From Petasospora fabianii (lineage: Eukaryota; Ascomycota; Saccharomycetes; Phaffomycetales; Wickerhamomycetaceae), in assembly GCA_022641835.1 (NCBI GenBank), contig CP048723.1, positions 248,001 through 312,000 of the forward strand: a DNA stretch of 64,000 nucleotides. Direction: 5' to 3'. Shown piece by piece: positions 1-9,255 of the stretch; position 1 is the first letter of the stretch; every line of letters begins with the position of its first letter. The notes beneath the pieces were generated by a model. That model searched no databases. It saw only the letters and a program-made list of their open reading frames with translations, and was not told where the DNA came from. Position numbers and translations under genes: made by a program.

Positions 1-103
1 TAACAACGCAATCATAATGACATGTGTTAAGTGTATTCCTATGTACACGACCTAAAACGTATTCTCTTTTCAGGCTCATCCTGGTAACAAGATGAGTGTC
101 TTT

Positions 104-2506
104 TCATAGCACTTCACTAATAATCTTGGAAGCCTCCTTATAAGTATCCAACAACTTGACACATTTTTCTCTATCCTGTGCCAAGTTCTCATCTTCAAGC
201 AACAACTCGTTAAACAACTCCTGCTTGTACAACTTGGTGACCAATCTATTCTGAACCGATTCTTTACTGTAGTTCACAAGCAAACACATAATAGCCTTTG
301 GAACTTGATCTTGAATCATCTCACGAACAATACCAAAGTAAGAAGTTATGAGACGCTTGATAAGTTCACATTCAAGCATCTCACGTTCAGATAACTCAGA
401 TTCAATGTCTTGATCTGGATCAACGAGTTGTTGATGGTGTTGCAACATCGAGTGTGCAGGGTTTGGATTGAGTTGTAACTCTTCAAATGCCCTGGTTACT
501 TTACTCTCTGATCTAGCGTGACCATTGACGTGTGTCGTAGTTGTGGTTGTAGAGGAAGAAATGCTGTTACCACCGGCACCACCGGCCTTTTGTTGGTCTT
601 TTCCAAAGAAGAAATTGAGGAAAGAATCCTTAGATTCGTTCTTGTTGTTGTTGTATGCTTGTAAAGTGGACGATGGTCCGTTGATACGAGTGGTTTGTGA
701 AGTCAAGTCGCTTGCATCGTCAGAATCATCATTGTCAAAGCTATCATCAACATCACCAGCGCTCTGGGATGTACCGTTAGCCTTGTCCATCTTAACACTC
801 TTCAAATTAGACTTTTGACTCAACTGACTCTGTTGTTTGGCCTTCTGGTGGTCCTCAACGACAGAAGCCATAGCAGCTGCAGCACCAACAAAGCTTGGAT
901 GGTTGGTATTGATGTATGATCTGTGAATCTCAATCAAACTCTCAACATAAGAAATAGTTGGTCCTAATCTCTCACGTAGCAATTCAGAGATGACCTCAAT
1001 GAGGGCCTGTTGAAGTTTTGGATAACGTGAAAATTCTGGGGTTCCACAGTTGTGACAAATCTTCATCAATTCCTCATAGACAAGTTCAACACAACGGTGA
1101 GCTGGAGATTCAAGAAGTTTAATTTGTGGTTTAACGAGCAAATCAAAAGCCAGTTCTGGAACAAACAATGATGGTCTTGGACCCGTTGAGTTCCGGATTG
1201 CGGTCCGAATATCGCTTGTGGACAAGTTCGCCGTTGGGTGGATCGAAGCCAACGAGTGGCCCAACACGTCATGGTAAATGTAATAGATTCTTGCACCACC
1301 ACAAAGTTCCTTAGTGTTGATGTCGAGAGTAGTACCTTCAATAGAGTCAACAAAGTTCTTAGCAAACTTCGTCATGAGTTGAAGAATCAATGCACCACGA
1401 CCTTCTTCCGTTGTAGCATGCAAACCACCATATGAAGCCAATTCTTGTTCGGTTTGACCCATCAAAGTGTTCAATCTTGCCTTGATATCTGGAAGCTTTT
1501 CACGGATATGAGCCATGAGTGTCTGGTTCAAGAGCTTGGCCAAGTATCTGGTACCACAACGGTTAGAAATGGTACGGTACACTGGATGAGCTCTAAAGAA
1601 TTCCTCTTCACTCTCCAAACCTTCTTCGACTGACTTGTTTTGGAGCACATCTTGCTGAGATCTGTTAACAACACCAACGAATCCAAGTTTGAGAGGGTAC
1701 ACTTTACCAGACAAGATGTCGAGGGCGTTAGTGCCATTGTCCATCAAATCAAGTTTAGACAACACACCAATTGTTCTCTTTCCCTGTGGATCAACCTGTC
1801 TTGCAAGCTTAAGAGACTCTGAGTTGACGAGATCGACATTTGCTGGGGAGACAGCAAGGATGATACAGTTTGGCTTAGCAATGTACTCTAAGATCAAATT
1901 GCGGATCTGCTTCTCGATATCGGTTGGTTGGTCACCGATTGGAACCTTGGTGATACCTGGAAGATCGACAAGGGTCAAATTGAGCACATGAGGAGAATAG
2001 ATCTTAAGGTTGATTGGTAGACGAGAGATGCCCTTGTTCTTTCCAGCAATACGAGACGTCTCATTCTCAATCTCACGACGAATATCGGAGAAATTGTAAA
2101 AACGTTTACCCGGGATGTGAAGGAACTCACCCCACTCGTTTTGAACCTCAGGCTTATAGCCCTGCTGTTGTCTGAGGTGATCTTCGAGGGTGAGCTCATC
2201 AGTTGCGGCGGCACCGGTCTCTGGGGTTGACTCGCGTGGGCTCGAGGAAGCGTTGGTATAGCTGTGGATCAATGGTGAGTCCTCAGCGATATTAATGAGC
2301 TGAAGCACAAGCGGACGACGTGTAACAATCCCCGTACCACGCGGGAGGAAGTCCTTACCGACGATGGTCTCAAGGATAGAGGACTTGCCCGACGACTGAG
2401 ACCCAATGATTGAGAGGATCGGCAAATCGAGCGAATCGATGCCCGCGTCATAGGTGACGTCCTGGAGCTTATTGACAGTCGGGATCAGATCCTCAAGGGA
2501 GGCCAT
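104..2506 (-). CDS. DNM1: Dynamin-related GTPase Dnm1 (mitochondrial/peroxisomal fission)
   Basis: An 800-residue protein that reads as Dnm1 from end to end. Dnm1 assembles on mitochondria and peroxisomes and cuts them using GTP hydrolysis. The N-terminus (MASLEDLIPTVNKLQDV) is the conserved Dnm1 start, so I use the ATG at 2506; an in-frame GTG nine codons upstream is not needed. The P-loop GSQSSGKS is at residues 35-42, followed by the PRGTGIVTRRP switch I, DLPG switch II and a SKLD G4 motif (usually TKLD). Middle and stalk regions follow. A low-complexity insert B rich in Ser, Asp, Asn and Thr lies around residues 550-660, and a C-terminal GED ends the protein. Length matches the family (757 aa in S. 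cerevisiae) apart from the longer insert. The vacuolar paralogue Vps1 is the alternative but fits less well. Confidence 0.96.
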   Translation of the reverse strand: MASLEDLIPTVNKLQDVTYDAGIDSLDLPILSIIGSQSSGKSSILETIVGKDFLPRGTGIVTRRPLVLQLINIAEDSPLIHSYTNASSSPRESTPETGAAATDELTLEDHLRQQQGYKPEVQNEWGEFLHIPGKRFYNFSDIRREIENETSRIAGKNKGISRLPINLKIYSPHVLNLTLVDLPGITKVPIGDQPTDIEKQIRNLILEYIAKPNCIILAVSPANVDLVNSESLKLARQVDPQGKRTIGVLSKLDLMDNGTNALDILSGKVYPLKLGFVGVVNRSQQDVLQNKSVEEGLESEEEFFRAHPVYRTISNRCGTRYLAKLLNQTLMAHIREKLPDIKARLNTLMGQTEQELASYGGLHATTEEGRGALILQLMTKFAKNFVDSIEGTTLDINTKELCGGARIYYIYHDVLGHSLASIHPTANLSTSDIRTAIRNSTGPRPSLFVPELAFDLLVKPQIKLLESPAHRCVELVYEELMKICHNCGTPEFSRYPKLQQALIEVISELLRERLGPTISYVESLIEIHRSYINTNHPSFVGAAAAMASVVEDHQKAKQQSQLSQKSNLKSVKMDKANGTSQSAGDVDDSFDNDDSDDASDLTSQTTRINGPSSTLQAYNNNKNESKDSFLNFFFGKDQQKAGGAGGNSISSSTTTTTTHVNGHARSESKVTRAFEELQLNPNPAHSMLQHHQQLVDPDQDIESELSEREMLECELIKRLITSYFGIVREMIQDQVPKAIMCLLVNYSKESVQNRLVTKLYKQELFNELLLEDENLAQDREKCVKLLDTYKEASKIISEVL

Positions 2507-2586
2507 GGCTATCGGCTGGTGGTAATACTGCACTTAATCTGACAGTGGCAACTCCACATCCATTTGTTGTTCTCAAATGCCATTTG

Positions 2587-2650
2587 ATCCTTTTGTTGAC
2601 GTTTCGCGCTTCGCGCTCGCGTAAGTGGATTTTTTTTTTTTCTTTTTTGA
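2587..2650. promoter_or_regulatory. Short DNM1/RTT109 spacer with CGCG-rich palindrome and poly-T
   Basis: Between DNM1 (starting leftward at 2506) and the end of RTT109 (2710) there is a CGCGCTTCGCGCTCGCG-like run followed by a long T/C tract. On the minus strand, the direction of both genes, this is an A-rich tract followed by CGCGAGCGCGAAGCGCG. It probably contains RTT109 3' end signals and the DNM1 promoter in about 200 bp. The CGCG repeats could be MCB/SCB-like elements, but I see no exact ACGCGT here. Confidence 0.3.
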
Positions 2651-2709
2651 GGGAGGGTAACACGCTTAACTATGGTTATTAGACGAATCGGGAACATGCG
2701 GGGGAAATT

Positions 2710-3981
2710 TCACTTCTTTTGTTTCTTTCTAACTAATGTACTTAAGTTATTAACTGCGGTTCTTTTTGGGTCAATTGTGTTGATAGAGACCGGTTTAGGA
2801 GCTGGTGGTATGTATTGGCCAGTAACAGACACTGGAACGTCACCAACGATTGACTCCAGGTAATTCATTACGTTCTTATATGCCTCTGCACCACCTTCTT
2901 CATCAGAGTAGTCATCACCAGTGATGTAATTCTTTAGCTGTTTGAACTTCTTATGTGAAAGAACAGTCTCGGATTCTCTGATCTCTTCATCATGTTTCAA
3001 GACACCATCAACACCAATGACACTCACAGTAACACCAAGTCTAAACTCCTGTCTCATCTGCAACTCTTCCCAAAACTGCTTTACAGTGACACTTGTAGCT
3101 CTGTTCTCCACTACAAGATGCTCCAAGAATCTTGCCTTTGGATCATCGGGGAATAATGGCACTTTAAACACTGCGATGTCCTTGTCTGCGCCCTGAGTGA
3201 ACATATCACCAATTCCCCAGTTCGACTCGAGCGGTGCAAGATACCTTTGAATGACCTTGTCCTCCTCTGCAGGGATCCTTAAAAATGCTGTATGTGATTC
3301 ATATATTTCATGAATGATCCGATCAATGGCTTTAAGCCACCACTTGAGGAGACCTTCACCTGATAAAACATGCTTTGTTGGAACTTTTGATGATTCCGGG
3401 AATAAGTATTGTGGTTCTGATCGTGTAAACAGTGCGATACGAGTATGAACTGGTGTAGGATAATCAGTTATGCTATATGGTTTGACAGTTTCTGGTTTGT
3501 GCCATTGTCCCGTGTGTCTCTTTAAAAGAATACCAAGGGCTTCCTTTGTCGAGGTGTATCGTGAGATTGTTGATTTGTCGTATGTCGTTTGAGTGGCTTC
3601 TTTAGGAATTATGCTTGCTAGGTATGCCTTTAAGGGGATCTGAAGTAGGTATTTGATGATCTCAGAAGTTACAAGACCAATTTTGACTTTTGTAGAGTTG
3701 TGTCCAGTTGTGTCTGCCTTTGATACGAAGAGAAGCTTTTCTGTTCGTTGTCTCTTATAGTCAATCGTAATGTACACAAATATTTCAAGACCAAAGAAAA
3801 TGCATTCATCATGAGCCAGTGTAATGAAATGTTCACACTTGATTGTCTTGATTTGATCAGATGTACTACCCTTCTTTTGCGTCACGAGTGGATGTGTATC
3901 GCGAGACGTCGACTGCCAATGAAGCACATCATACTGCCTGTCCTTTGGAAGAACATGAGAAATGGCATCCTTTAGTTGCAT
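2710..3981 (-). CDS. RTT109: Histone H3-K56 acetyltransferase Rtt109
   Basis: 423 residues matching fungal Rtt109, the p300-like acetyltransferase that works with Asf1 and Vps75 to acetylate H3 K56 (and N-terminal lysines) during replication-coupled nucleosome assembly. Visible family signatures are LLFVSKADT at residues 83-91 (the Asp aligns with the active-site D89 of the S. cerevisiae enzyme), FTRSEPQYLFPESSK near 185-199, KWW near 213, and LFPDDPKARF at 276-285, whose Lys is the autoacetylated lysine of the family (K290 in S. cerevisiae). The basic C-terminal tail (RKKQKK) fits the Vps75-contacting tail. Length is normal (436 aa in S. cerevisiae). The intergenic region upstream has an ACGCGT MluI box, consistent with S-phase expression. 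Confidence 0.95.
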   Translation of the reverse strand: MQLKDAISHVLPKDRQYDVLHWQSTSRDTHPLVTQKKGSTSDQIKTIKCEHFITLAHDECIFFGLEIFVYITIDYKRQRTEKLLFVSKADTTGHNSTKVKIGLVTSEIIKYLLQIPLKAYLASIIPKEATQTTYDKSTISRYTSTKEALGILLKRHTGQWHKPETVKPYSITDYPTPVHTRIALFTRSEPQYLFPESSKVPTKHVLSGEGLLKWWLKAIDRIIHEIYESHTAFLRIPAEEDKVIQRYLAPLESNWGIGDMFTQGADKDIAVFKVPLFPDDPKARFLEHLVVENRATSVTVKQFWEELQMRQEFRLGVTVSVIGVDGVLKHDEEIRESETVLSHKKFKQLKNYITGDDYSDEEGGAEAYKNVMNYLESIVGDVPVSVTGQYIPPAPKPVSINTIDPKRTAVNNLSTLVRKKQKK

Positions 3982-4708
3982 ATTGATCTCTGCAGATGAT
4001 AATAAGATAAATCAAAGCAGCACAGTTATCGAGACGTCAAAATGTCCTAAGAGTTAACTGTCCAACGCGTCGCCAATAACGCGAACGAATAAAACGTGTT
4101 CGCGGAAAACTGACTCTATTGGGAAGGGGCCACACACTCTCCAACTAACACTCTTTCAATTGGAGTTAGGTTTGAACCGTTTTGCCGGGAAGTTGGTTAG
4201 AGGAGCTCAAGTGTAAAGGTATTGCTATTCATGTTAGCTATTCAGGGTGTGCTAAGACAGACATGAGGGAGCCATAGTTTGTGGTTGAGGCATACGACGA
4301 TCAGTTCGAGGAACAGATATGAAATGATCAGTATCAAAAAAGCCGCCCACTAATGGTATATTGAGGGTTATTCAAGCTGTCAATGCCGATATGGAACTGT
4401 TCTTCAACGGTAATGGCTTGATGGGGTTATGGTGCTCTGTTAATGCCAAAAGATGTATCAAGGACACGGCGGAACTCGATTCCGCCTATTCCCGATTGGG
4501 ACATTCGTTCTCATAAATCTTCTCAATTCATGACCTTCGCATGACCCAGCCCCCAAATATTGACCAGAATATGGTCCAAATTTCGAATATATAAGAGTAC
4601 CGAGATCCCCCAGATTTGAAGTTTGCTCCATCGTCCTTTTATACCACTTCTCTAGACAGCTGTTTAAAGCCTACTCAAGTGCATCAGCGAGCACTATAAG
4701 ACATCGCC
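3982..4708. other. Divergent intergenic region RTT109 / unknown gene
   Basis: 727 bp between two divergently transcribed genes. Besides the MCB cluster it has a strong TATA box (TATATAAG, 4588-4595) placed 114 bp before the ATG at 4709, and an AAGCCGCCCA sequence near 4340 that resembles the Ume6 URS1 core. No ORF or RNA gene is recognised in it. Confidence 0.5.
4065..4107. promoter_or_regulatory. MCB/SCB-like elements upstream of RTT109
   Basis: ACGCGT at 4065-4070 is a perfect MluI cell-cycle box. It is followed by AACGCGAACG (4077-4086) and TTCGCGGAAAA (about 4099-4109), which resemble Swi4/Mbp1 half sites. They lie 85-130 bp upstream of the RTT109 start codon, a normal position for G1/S control. 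Binding is inferred from the motif only. Confidence 0.5.
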
Positions 4709-5314
4709 ATGACGCAACAAGTTACCGTTGATCTCGACTTTGAGACTATTGCTAGAGATGAAGTTTTTGCTTCGATCTATCAGGCATCAGCCGCTATAAA
4801 GCACTTCTATAAATCTAAAGATAAGTCTGAACACAGCGATGAGTGGGAATACAATCTCCCACTCACGCCAAGCGTACCAGGTCATAAAACTAAAAAGCCT
4901 GCTAAGTCCTGTTTTAAAAAGGCTACTGGCCCCCTTCAGAAGAGAATCTCCTTTTCTGAAACTGAGATGCTGGGCTATTGCCACACATCTGAGTCCTACG
5001 ATCGTTCAATGATTGTGGTTCGCCTCGAAGAGTGCGCAATCGCAGAGATGGCAGCCGTGCTTGAGGTGTGTTATCGTCAATTTGATGATGGTTCTGACAT
5101 TTGCGACATTATTGAAGTTATTGCTAGCATGTCTGAAGTGTTTAGTGCTAACTGTATGTGTTTCATTGATGGATTTGAAAAGGTCGTGGACGCCTTTGAA
5201 AATGCTGACATGGAGGAGTTTGAAGAGGAGGTAAACTTTTACAATATTGAGAGAAATCGAGCACGCCTCTGTCGCAGAAAAAAGAGAGAAAAGCTAGAAG
5301 TCGCTGTTGAGTAA
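4709..5314 (+). CDS. Unrecognised 201-aa acidic protein with [KR]ISF...YDRS motif
   Basis: I do not recognise this protein. It has 201 residues, no signal peptide and no membrane segment. Residues 1-50 are mixed and charged. A basic stretch at about 59-79 (KTKKPAKSCFKKATGPLQKR) leads into ISFSETEMLGYCHTSESYDRS at about 80-100. A short basic plus (V/I)xF segment followed by YDRS recurs in several uncharacterised fungal proteins, and RISF fits the loose RVxF protein-phosphatase-1 docking consensus. The rest is acidic and probably helical, ending in ERNRARLCRRKKREK. Support for a real gene: a clear TATA box upstream, yeast-like codon use and no competing ORF. It is the last protein gene before the 5 kb gene-free stretch. 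Confidence 0.7.
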   Translation: MTQQVTVDLDFETIARDEVFASIYQASAAIKHFYKSKDKSEHSDEWEYNLPLTPSVPGHKTKKPAKSCFKKATGPLQKRISFSETEMLGYCHTSESYDRSMIVVRLEECAIAEMAAVLEVCYRQFDDGSDICDIIEVIASMSEVFSANCMCFIDGFEKVVDAFENADMEEFEEEVNFYNIERNRARLCRRKKREKLEVAVE

Positions 5315-6779
5315 GTCTAGTAATCTTTATTAACGACAGTTACAAGTTGATGCACGATACGTAGTATTCCATTCCCTCAAATGCTTCTCCATTGAAGCAG
5401 ATCTGAAGAAGTCACGTTATCGTTTTTATCATTAGGGCATGCTTCTGATACTTTTGAGGGATACCTCCTGTATGTTTTATAGCCATCATCATGGGCTATC
5501 TGCCCTACATCTTATGAAACGACATAGCGTGATTTCTGTCCCTCCTGTATTCTTCTCATGTCCTCTCGATGTCATGCTAAAACCTCAGACAAGCCTGCCT
5601 GCTTTGAAATTTCTTGCCTATTGTAGGCTGTAGTATCCGTTATCAAGGGGCTCACCACAATCCTCAATAATCCAGTGAACTGCATGAAAAATACAGTAAA
5701 AACTTCTTAACAGCCAACTCATTCTCGGTTAAGGCATCTGCAGTCCTATGCATGTCTCGGCAGTAGCATGCCCGTTAAGAGTCAATTGCATATTGGTGCA
5801 GAGACTTCGCGAAATATGCAGATAAATACGAGATTAGTGCATAATCTTCCGCGAAATGTGCAGAAATTACTGAGAAAACAACGATTTTTAAGCACCGTCA
5901 TACACTTCAGATATTAGGTGTTAAAGACTGATCAAAAGCCGCATAACGGTACTGCAGCTTAGGGCTTTCATGTCATATAGGCCATTAGCCACTGTTGCAG
6001 CTCTTAACTGAGACTGATGAGGCCGCATTCACCGGATATGCGCTGACCATGCGAACAGTGCTTTTGTTACGGATTACAATCATATACAACGACGAACGAA
6101 GGTTCGAGCCTTAAAGAGCCTATAAAGGATAGAGAGTGGGCACATGTACTCTACCAGTTGCTTGTATGCTCTGCAAATACTAATACAATCGTGTATGTTC
6201 GTCTGTAGTTTCTGACGTCTAAAGCATCCAATGTAACAAATTTCCAGTATCTATGACACGATCATACACGATGTATCGCCTCAATACCACGCTCACCTAC
6301 GTAAATTGTACTCAGGTGGCTCCCTTCTATCATTTTACATGCTCTGCGTCCGAAGTTAGCCGCGCACGGCGTGAATATATTCAAATCAGTGGTCTTGAGC
6401 TTCTGACCAGGTAACGCGTCCAACTACAACAAAGCCTTAACTGAAGCTGTGTATCCCTCTAAAGTGATTTAAAATACCTCAGTTCAATACTTATTATCTC
6501 AACTCAAGTAATAGAGCTTTAACCACCCTTGAAAGACAGATTATAGATGATTATCAAAGATAGTTACCAGTAGGGGCCCATGACGCGCATACCTACACTG
6601 CCTCAACTGGCTTCTTTTGTCAATAGCTCAACCAGCGCAGTACATATTGCTACATAACGACGTTCATAGCATTACTATGGAGCCTTTACACACGTCTATG
6701 TGCTTCATTAACGCATAGAAGCCTAGGTTGTGTCTCCAGCGCCTTCCTACAACATAGCCAGACATGACCCTATACCTAC
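5315..6779. other. Gene-free stretch, left part (no recognised feature)
   Basis: About 1.46 kb without a credible ORF or known RNA gene. Noted: an imperfect direct repeat around TTCGCGAAATATGCAG (about 5808) and TCCGCGAAATGTGCAG (about 5849); a 12-bp palindrome TGAATATATTCA (6372-6383); and an isolated B-box-like GGTTCGAGCC near 6090 without a tRNA fold. Hairpin density is much lower than to its right. Confidence 0.4.
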
Positions 6780-7762
6780 GAAAAATCGGACATGCCCCCG
6801 CTCTCCCATGATTACCCAACATTTTTGACCCCACTGGGACCATTAATATAGCAAGGAAGGGCCTCTTGCTTTAATGGTGGCCTCTACGTTGAAACTACAG
6901 GTTGTGTGCAAAGAGTTGGGCCCCAGTGAATTTGTCCGATGCCTCACCATATTGAGGCATCACCTCACTGCCTATGACGATTCATGGCCACCTGAGTATC
7001 CCCATCTGGGGGAAGTACAACACCACCGGGGTATCATCCATCACTCTGTCCACCCTGTCTATGTTCAACGTTAGTACCTCTTCCCAGGGGCCGCGGATCT
7101 ACTTTTGGGTCAGCGTAAGGCTTATCCCACTGCCAGGGACTATTCGGGATAGTCGTGTCCAGAGACCACCAATTCCTACCTATCCATCCTACGTGGCACT
7201 CTGACGACCATCTCCGTAGTCTTTACCTGGGGGGAGAAGTGTCCGACATCCTGGGATGACCCTCCAGGATTTCTCCACCTGTCTGCGAGGGACACCACCT
7301 AGGTTTTGCCGACTTCCCCCGTTCGGGTTGCCAGGCACAGGGGAATCCGGAGCCTACTAATGAGGTGCACACGAGCCCCCATGTCACTGTCCCAAGAAGG
7401 AAGCTCACACCCCGATGACTGTCGTGGTAGGTCTAGTCCACCGTCATGTGCGAGGCCATACTGGCTTCCCCCTCGTTAGATGGGGCCAGCGGGAGGTGTA
7501 CGGAGTCCTTCAACTAAGAGGTATAACACCGACCTCCATGCAGACACTGACCCCGAAGAAGCACTGGCCCTTAGGGCACCCTAGACATGTATTATATACA
7601 AGCTGGGTGTGATATAAGGCAACGGACTCCTCCCTGCTCGCAGCTCTTCTTTTGGCTGGGCATCCTTCAACTCCGGTTCGAATGGTAACCAAATGTGGAC
7701 GATTCCCCTGAGACCAATCCACCTCTCTGAGAAGCTGTCAACTGATAGCCTAAGATATGACA
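6780..7762. ncRNA. G+C-rich, hairpin-dense block (candidate structured RNA)
   Basis: A roughly 1 kb block clearly richer in G+C than its surroundings (7261-7320 counted by hand: 36 of 60). It has only short overlapping ORFs, none resembling a protein family. Perfect stems seen by eye: CACTGGG 6832-6838 with CCCAGTG 6922-6928, enclosing ACCATTAA 6839-6846 with TTAATGGT 6871-6878 and AGCAAG 6850-6855 with CTTGCT 6865-6870; GATGCCTCA 6938-6946 with TGAGGCATC 6953-6961; GACTAT 7138-7143 with ATAGTC 7149-7154; ATCCTGG 7248-7254 with CCAGGAT 7264-7270, extended by GGAGAA 7233-7238 with TTCTCC 7271-7276; TTCCCC 7314-7319 with GGGGAA 7340-7345. It does not match rRNA, RNase P/MRP RNA, SRP RNA or spliceosomal RNA motifs I know. 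Whether it is transcribed, and from which strand, is not known. Confidence 0.4.
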
Positions 7763-7798
7763 TGGGTGTTCAGTACCTTGTCAGAGTGCGGTAGTAAT

Positions 7799-7866
7799 GA
7801 ATGAAGGCAGTTACCTCATCAGCCTCGACAAAGCGAGGACACATGTGAAGACACATGAGGAGACAT
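7799..7866. repeat. Repeat unit 1 (type A)
   Basis: Core GAATGAAGGCAGTTACCTC. AGGC 7805-7808 can pair with GCCT 7822-7825, or CCTCG 7823-7827 with CGAGG 7834-7838. Hairpin 3 is CATGTG 7842-7847, loop AAGA, CACATG 7852-7857. The downstream tail carries GCCC-ATAA-GGGC near 7928-7939. Confidence 0.7.
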
Positions 7867-7971
7867 CACATCCAGCAACTTAACTGAGTCAATACATGAA
7901 CATTCAACAGTAACCGTGGTCCAAAGAGCCCATAAGGGCATAGCTACAGTGCTTTGTCAATACGAGATACT

Positions 7972-8062
7972 GGAATGGAGGCAGTTAGCTCACCTGCCTT
8001 GTCTTATAGATACGTCAAAGACATACAATGCAAGGACACACATGTAAACATGTGTTAAACCA
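7972..8062. repeat. Repeat unit 2 (type B)
   Basis: Hairpin 1 is AGGCAG 7979-7984 with CTGCCT 7994-7999, loop TTAGCTCAC. Hairpin 2 is TACGTC/GACATA with an AAA loop and one A-C mismatch. Hairpin 3 is ACACATG 8038-8044, loop TAAA, CATGTGT 8049-8055, followed by TAAACC. Confidence 0.75.
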
Positions 8063-8173
8063 ATAACCCATCAGACGTAGCACCGGAGAACCACAGTGTC
8101 CATTGACCCATAAGGCTCGGAGAGGGGGATAAGGGATCGCTAGTTCAGAGTCTTATCAGTAGGTGAAAGTAGT

Positions 8174-8273
8174 GAATGAAAAGCAGTTAAGCTCTTCCCC
8201 TCGACCTATAGATAGGAGTACCGCAACACTCCTAAAATGCAAGTTCACATGTGTAGACACACGGTAAGACACC
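8174..8273. repeat. Repeat unit 3 (type C)
   Basis: Hairpin 1 is GAAAAGC/GCTCTTC with one internal A-C mismatch. Hairpin 2 is TAGGAGT 8213-8219 with ACTCCTA 8228-8234, loop of 8. Hairpin 3 is TGTG 8250-8253, loop TAGA, CACA 8258-8261, with an outer C-G pair and an A-C mismatch between them. Confidence 0.7.
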
Positions 8274-8329
8274 ACTCTCAGTCGAACTGATTAGACAACT
8301 GAACATACCCACGAGGTTACAAGCAGGAA

Positions 8330-8404
8330 AGCACGGCCTCCCCAAAGGGGGCAAGTAGTAGTAAAACAGCAATGGGAATATAAACTCCATCTCCAAGCCG
8401 TGCT
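8330..8404. other. Nested hairpin insert between units 3 and 4
   Basis: AGCACGGC 8330-8337 pairs perfectly with GCCGTGCT 8397-8404 (8 bp). Inside, CCCC 8340-8343 and GGGG 8347-8350 make a hairpin with an AAA loop. This accounts for part of the extra spacing before unit 4. Confidence 0.55.
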
Positions 8405-8481
8405 GAGCAGTGTGAGAGAAGAGATAAATCAACCACTGGGATCATATATTGCTTAGAGGTGGGCCAAGAAAGAAAAAGCAT

Positions 8482-8584
8482 GGAATAAAGGCATGGTTAG
8501 CTCTTCAGCAACGACAGCTGGTAGTGACAAGCACAAAAACCACGCGATGCACATGGGTCGACATAGTCGAAGTACATGTAAACC
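8482..8584. repeat. Repeat unit 4 (type D, most diverged)
   Basis: Keeps GGAATAAAGGCATGGTTAGCTC, an AACGAC in place of CTYGAC, and the 3' ACATGTAAACC motif. CAGC can pair with GCTG across the AACGACA loop. It is recognisable by its order of motifs rather than by overall identity. Confidence 0.5.
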
Positions 8585-8910
8585 AAACTGAAACTTTCAA
8601 TTGACCAAGATCTTTGCATGAAACAGTAGGATCTACTCATTGTCTATGATTGTATCATGATCGAGACGGGTTGAATGAGTTCGGTAAGAGCCCAGTCGCA
8701 GAGTAGCCAGCGCCACATGACTCAAACATCCATCATCGCATCATCAAGATCAAAAAACAGATCAAAAAACACTCTGTATCCGATTTGGTTTTCTGTTTTC
8801 AGTATTAGTATCCCTCATAGAATCTCCCTGAGCAACTGTCAGCTCAAAGCTTTTGCATCAAGAGATTGGGGGTATGGGTGCTCAGTATCTTATCAGTGTG
8901 AGGAAGTAAT

Positions 8911-8976
8911 GAATGAAGGCAGTTAGCTCATCAGCCTCGACAAGCGAGGACACATGTGAAGAAACATGAGTAGACA
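8911..8976. repeat. Repeat unit 5 (type A')
   Basis: Nearly the same as unit 1 across the core and about 100 bp downstream. CCTCG/CGAGG is kept with a shorter loop. Hairpin 3 is CATGT/ACATG. It restores the canonical TTAGCTC where unit 1 has TTACCTC. Confidence 0.7.
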
Positions 8977-9065
8977 TTACTTTCAGCAACTTAACTGAGC
9001 CAACACATGAGCATTCAACAGTCACAGTGGTCATATCTGTAATACTTCGTCAAGATGAGATTACC

Positions 9066-9157
9066 GGAATGGAGGCAGTTAGCTCACCTGCCTTGACTTA
9101 TAGACAATCCAAAAGGATGTGACATGCAAGGACACACATGTAAACATGTGTTAAGCC
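9066..9157. repeat. Repeat unit 6 (type B')
   Basis: Hairpin 1 is AGGCAG 9073-9078 with CTGCCT 9088-9093. Hairpin 2 is ATCC 9107-9110 with GGAT 9115-9118, which differs in sequence from unit 2 while remaining a hairpin. Hairpin 3 is ACACATG 9134-9140, loop TAAA, CATGTGT 9145-9151. Confidence 0.75.
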
Positions 9158-9255
9158 AGTAACCCATTAGACGTAGCACCGGAGGTCCACAGTGTCCATT
9201 GACCCATAAGTTTGGAGAGGGGGAGTTCAGAGTTTTGTCAGTGGGTGAAATTAGT

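Noticed and set aside
2507-2533. Nine-codon upstream extension of Dnm1
   Set aside because: It would start at GTG; the ATG at 2506 begins the conserved MASLEDLIPTVNKL.
3982-4708. GCCGCC near 4340 as a definite Ume6 URS1 site
   Set aside because: It matches only the core (AAGCCGCCCA rather than TAGCCGCCGA), and nothing else suggests meiotic control.
6014-6021. CTGATGAG, as in the hammerhead ribozyme core
   Set aside because: No matching CGAAA segment or stem III arrangement follows at the right distance, so it is a chance octamer.
6090-6100. Possible tRNA or TFIIIC site (GGTTCGAGCC)
   Set aside because: The T-stem pairs poorly, and no A box, anticodon arm or acceptor stem is found around it.
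6874-7763. Several 60-76 codon open frames on both strands in the G+C-rich block
   Set aside because: Short, mutually overlapping, with no domain resemblance or promoter; high G+C lowers stop frequency, so they are expected by chance.
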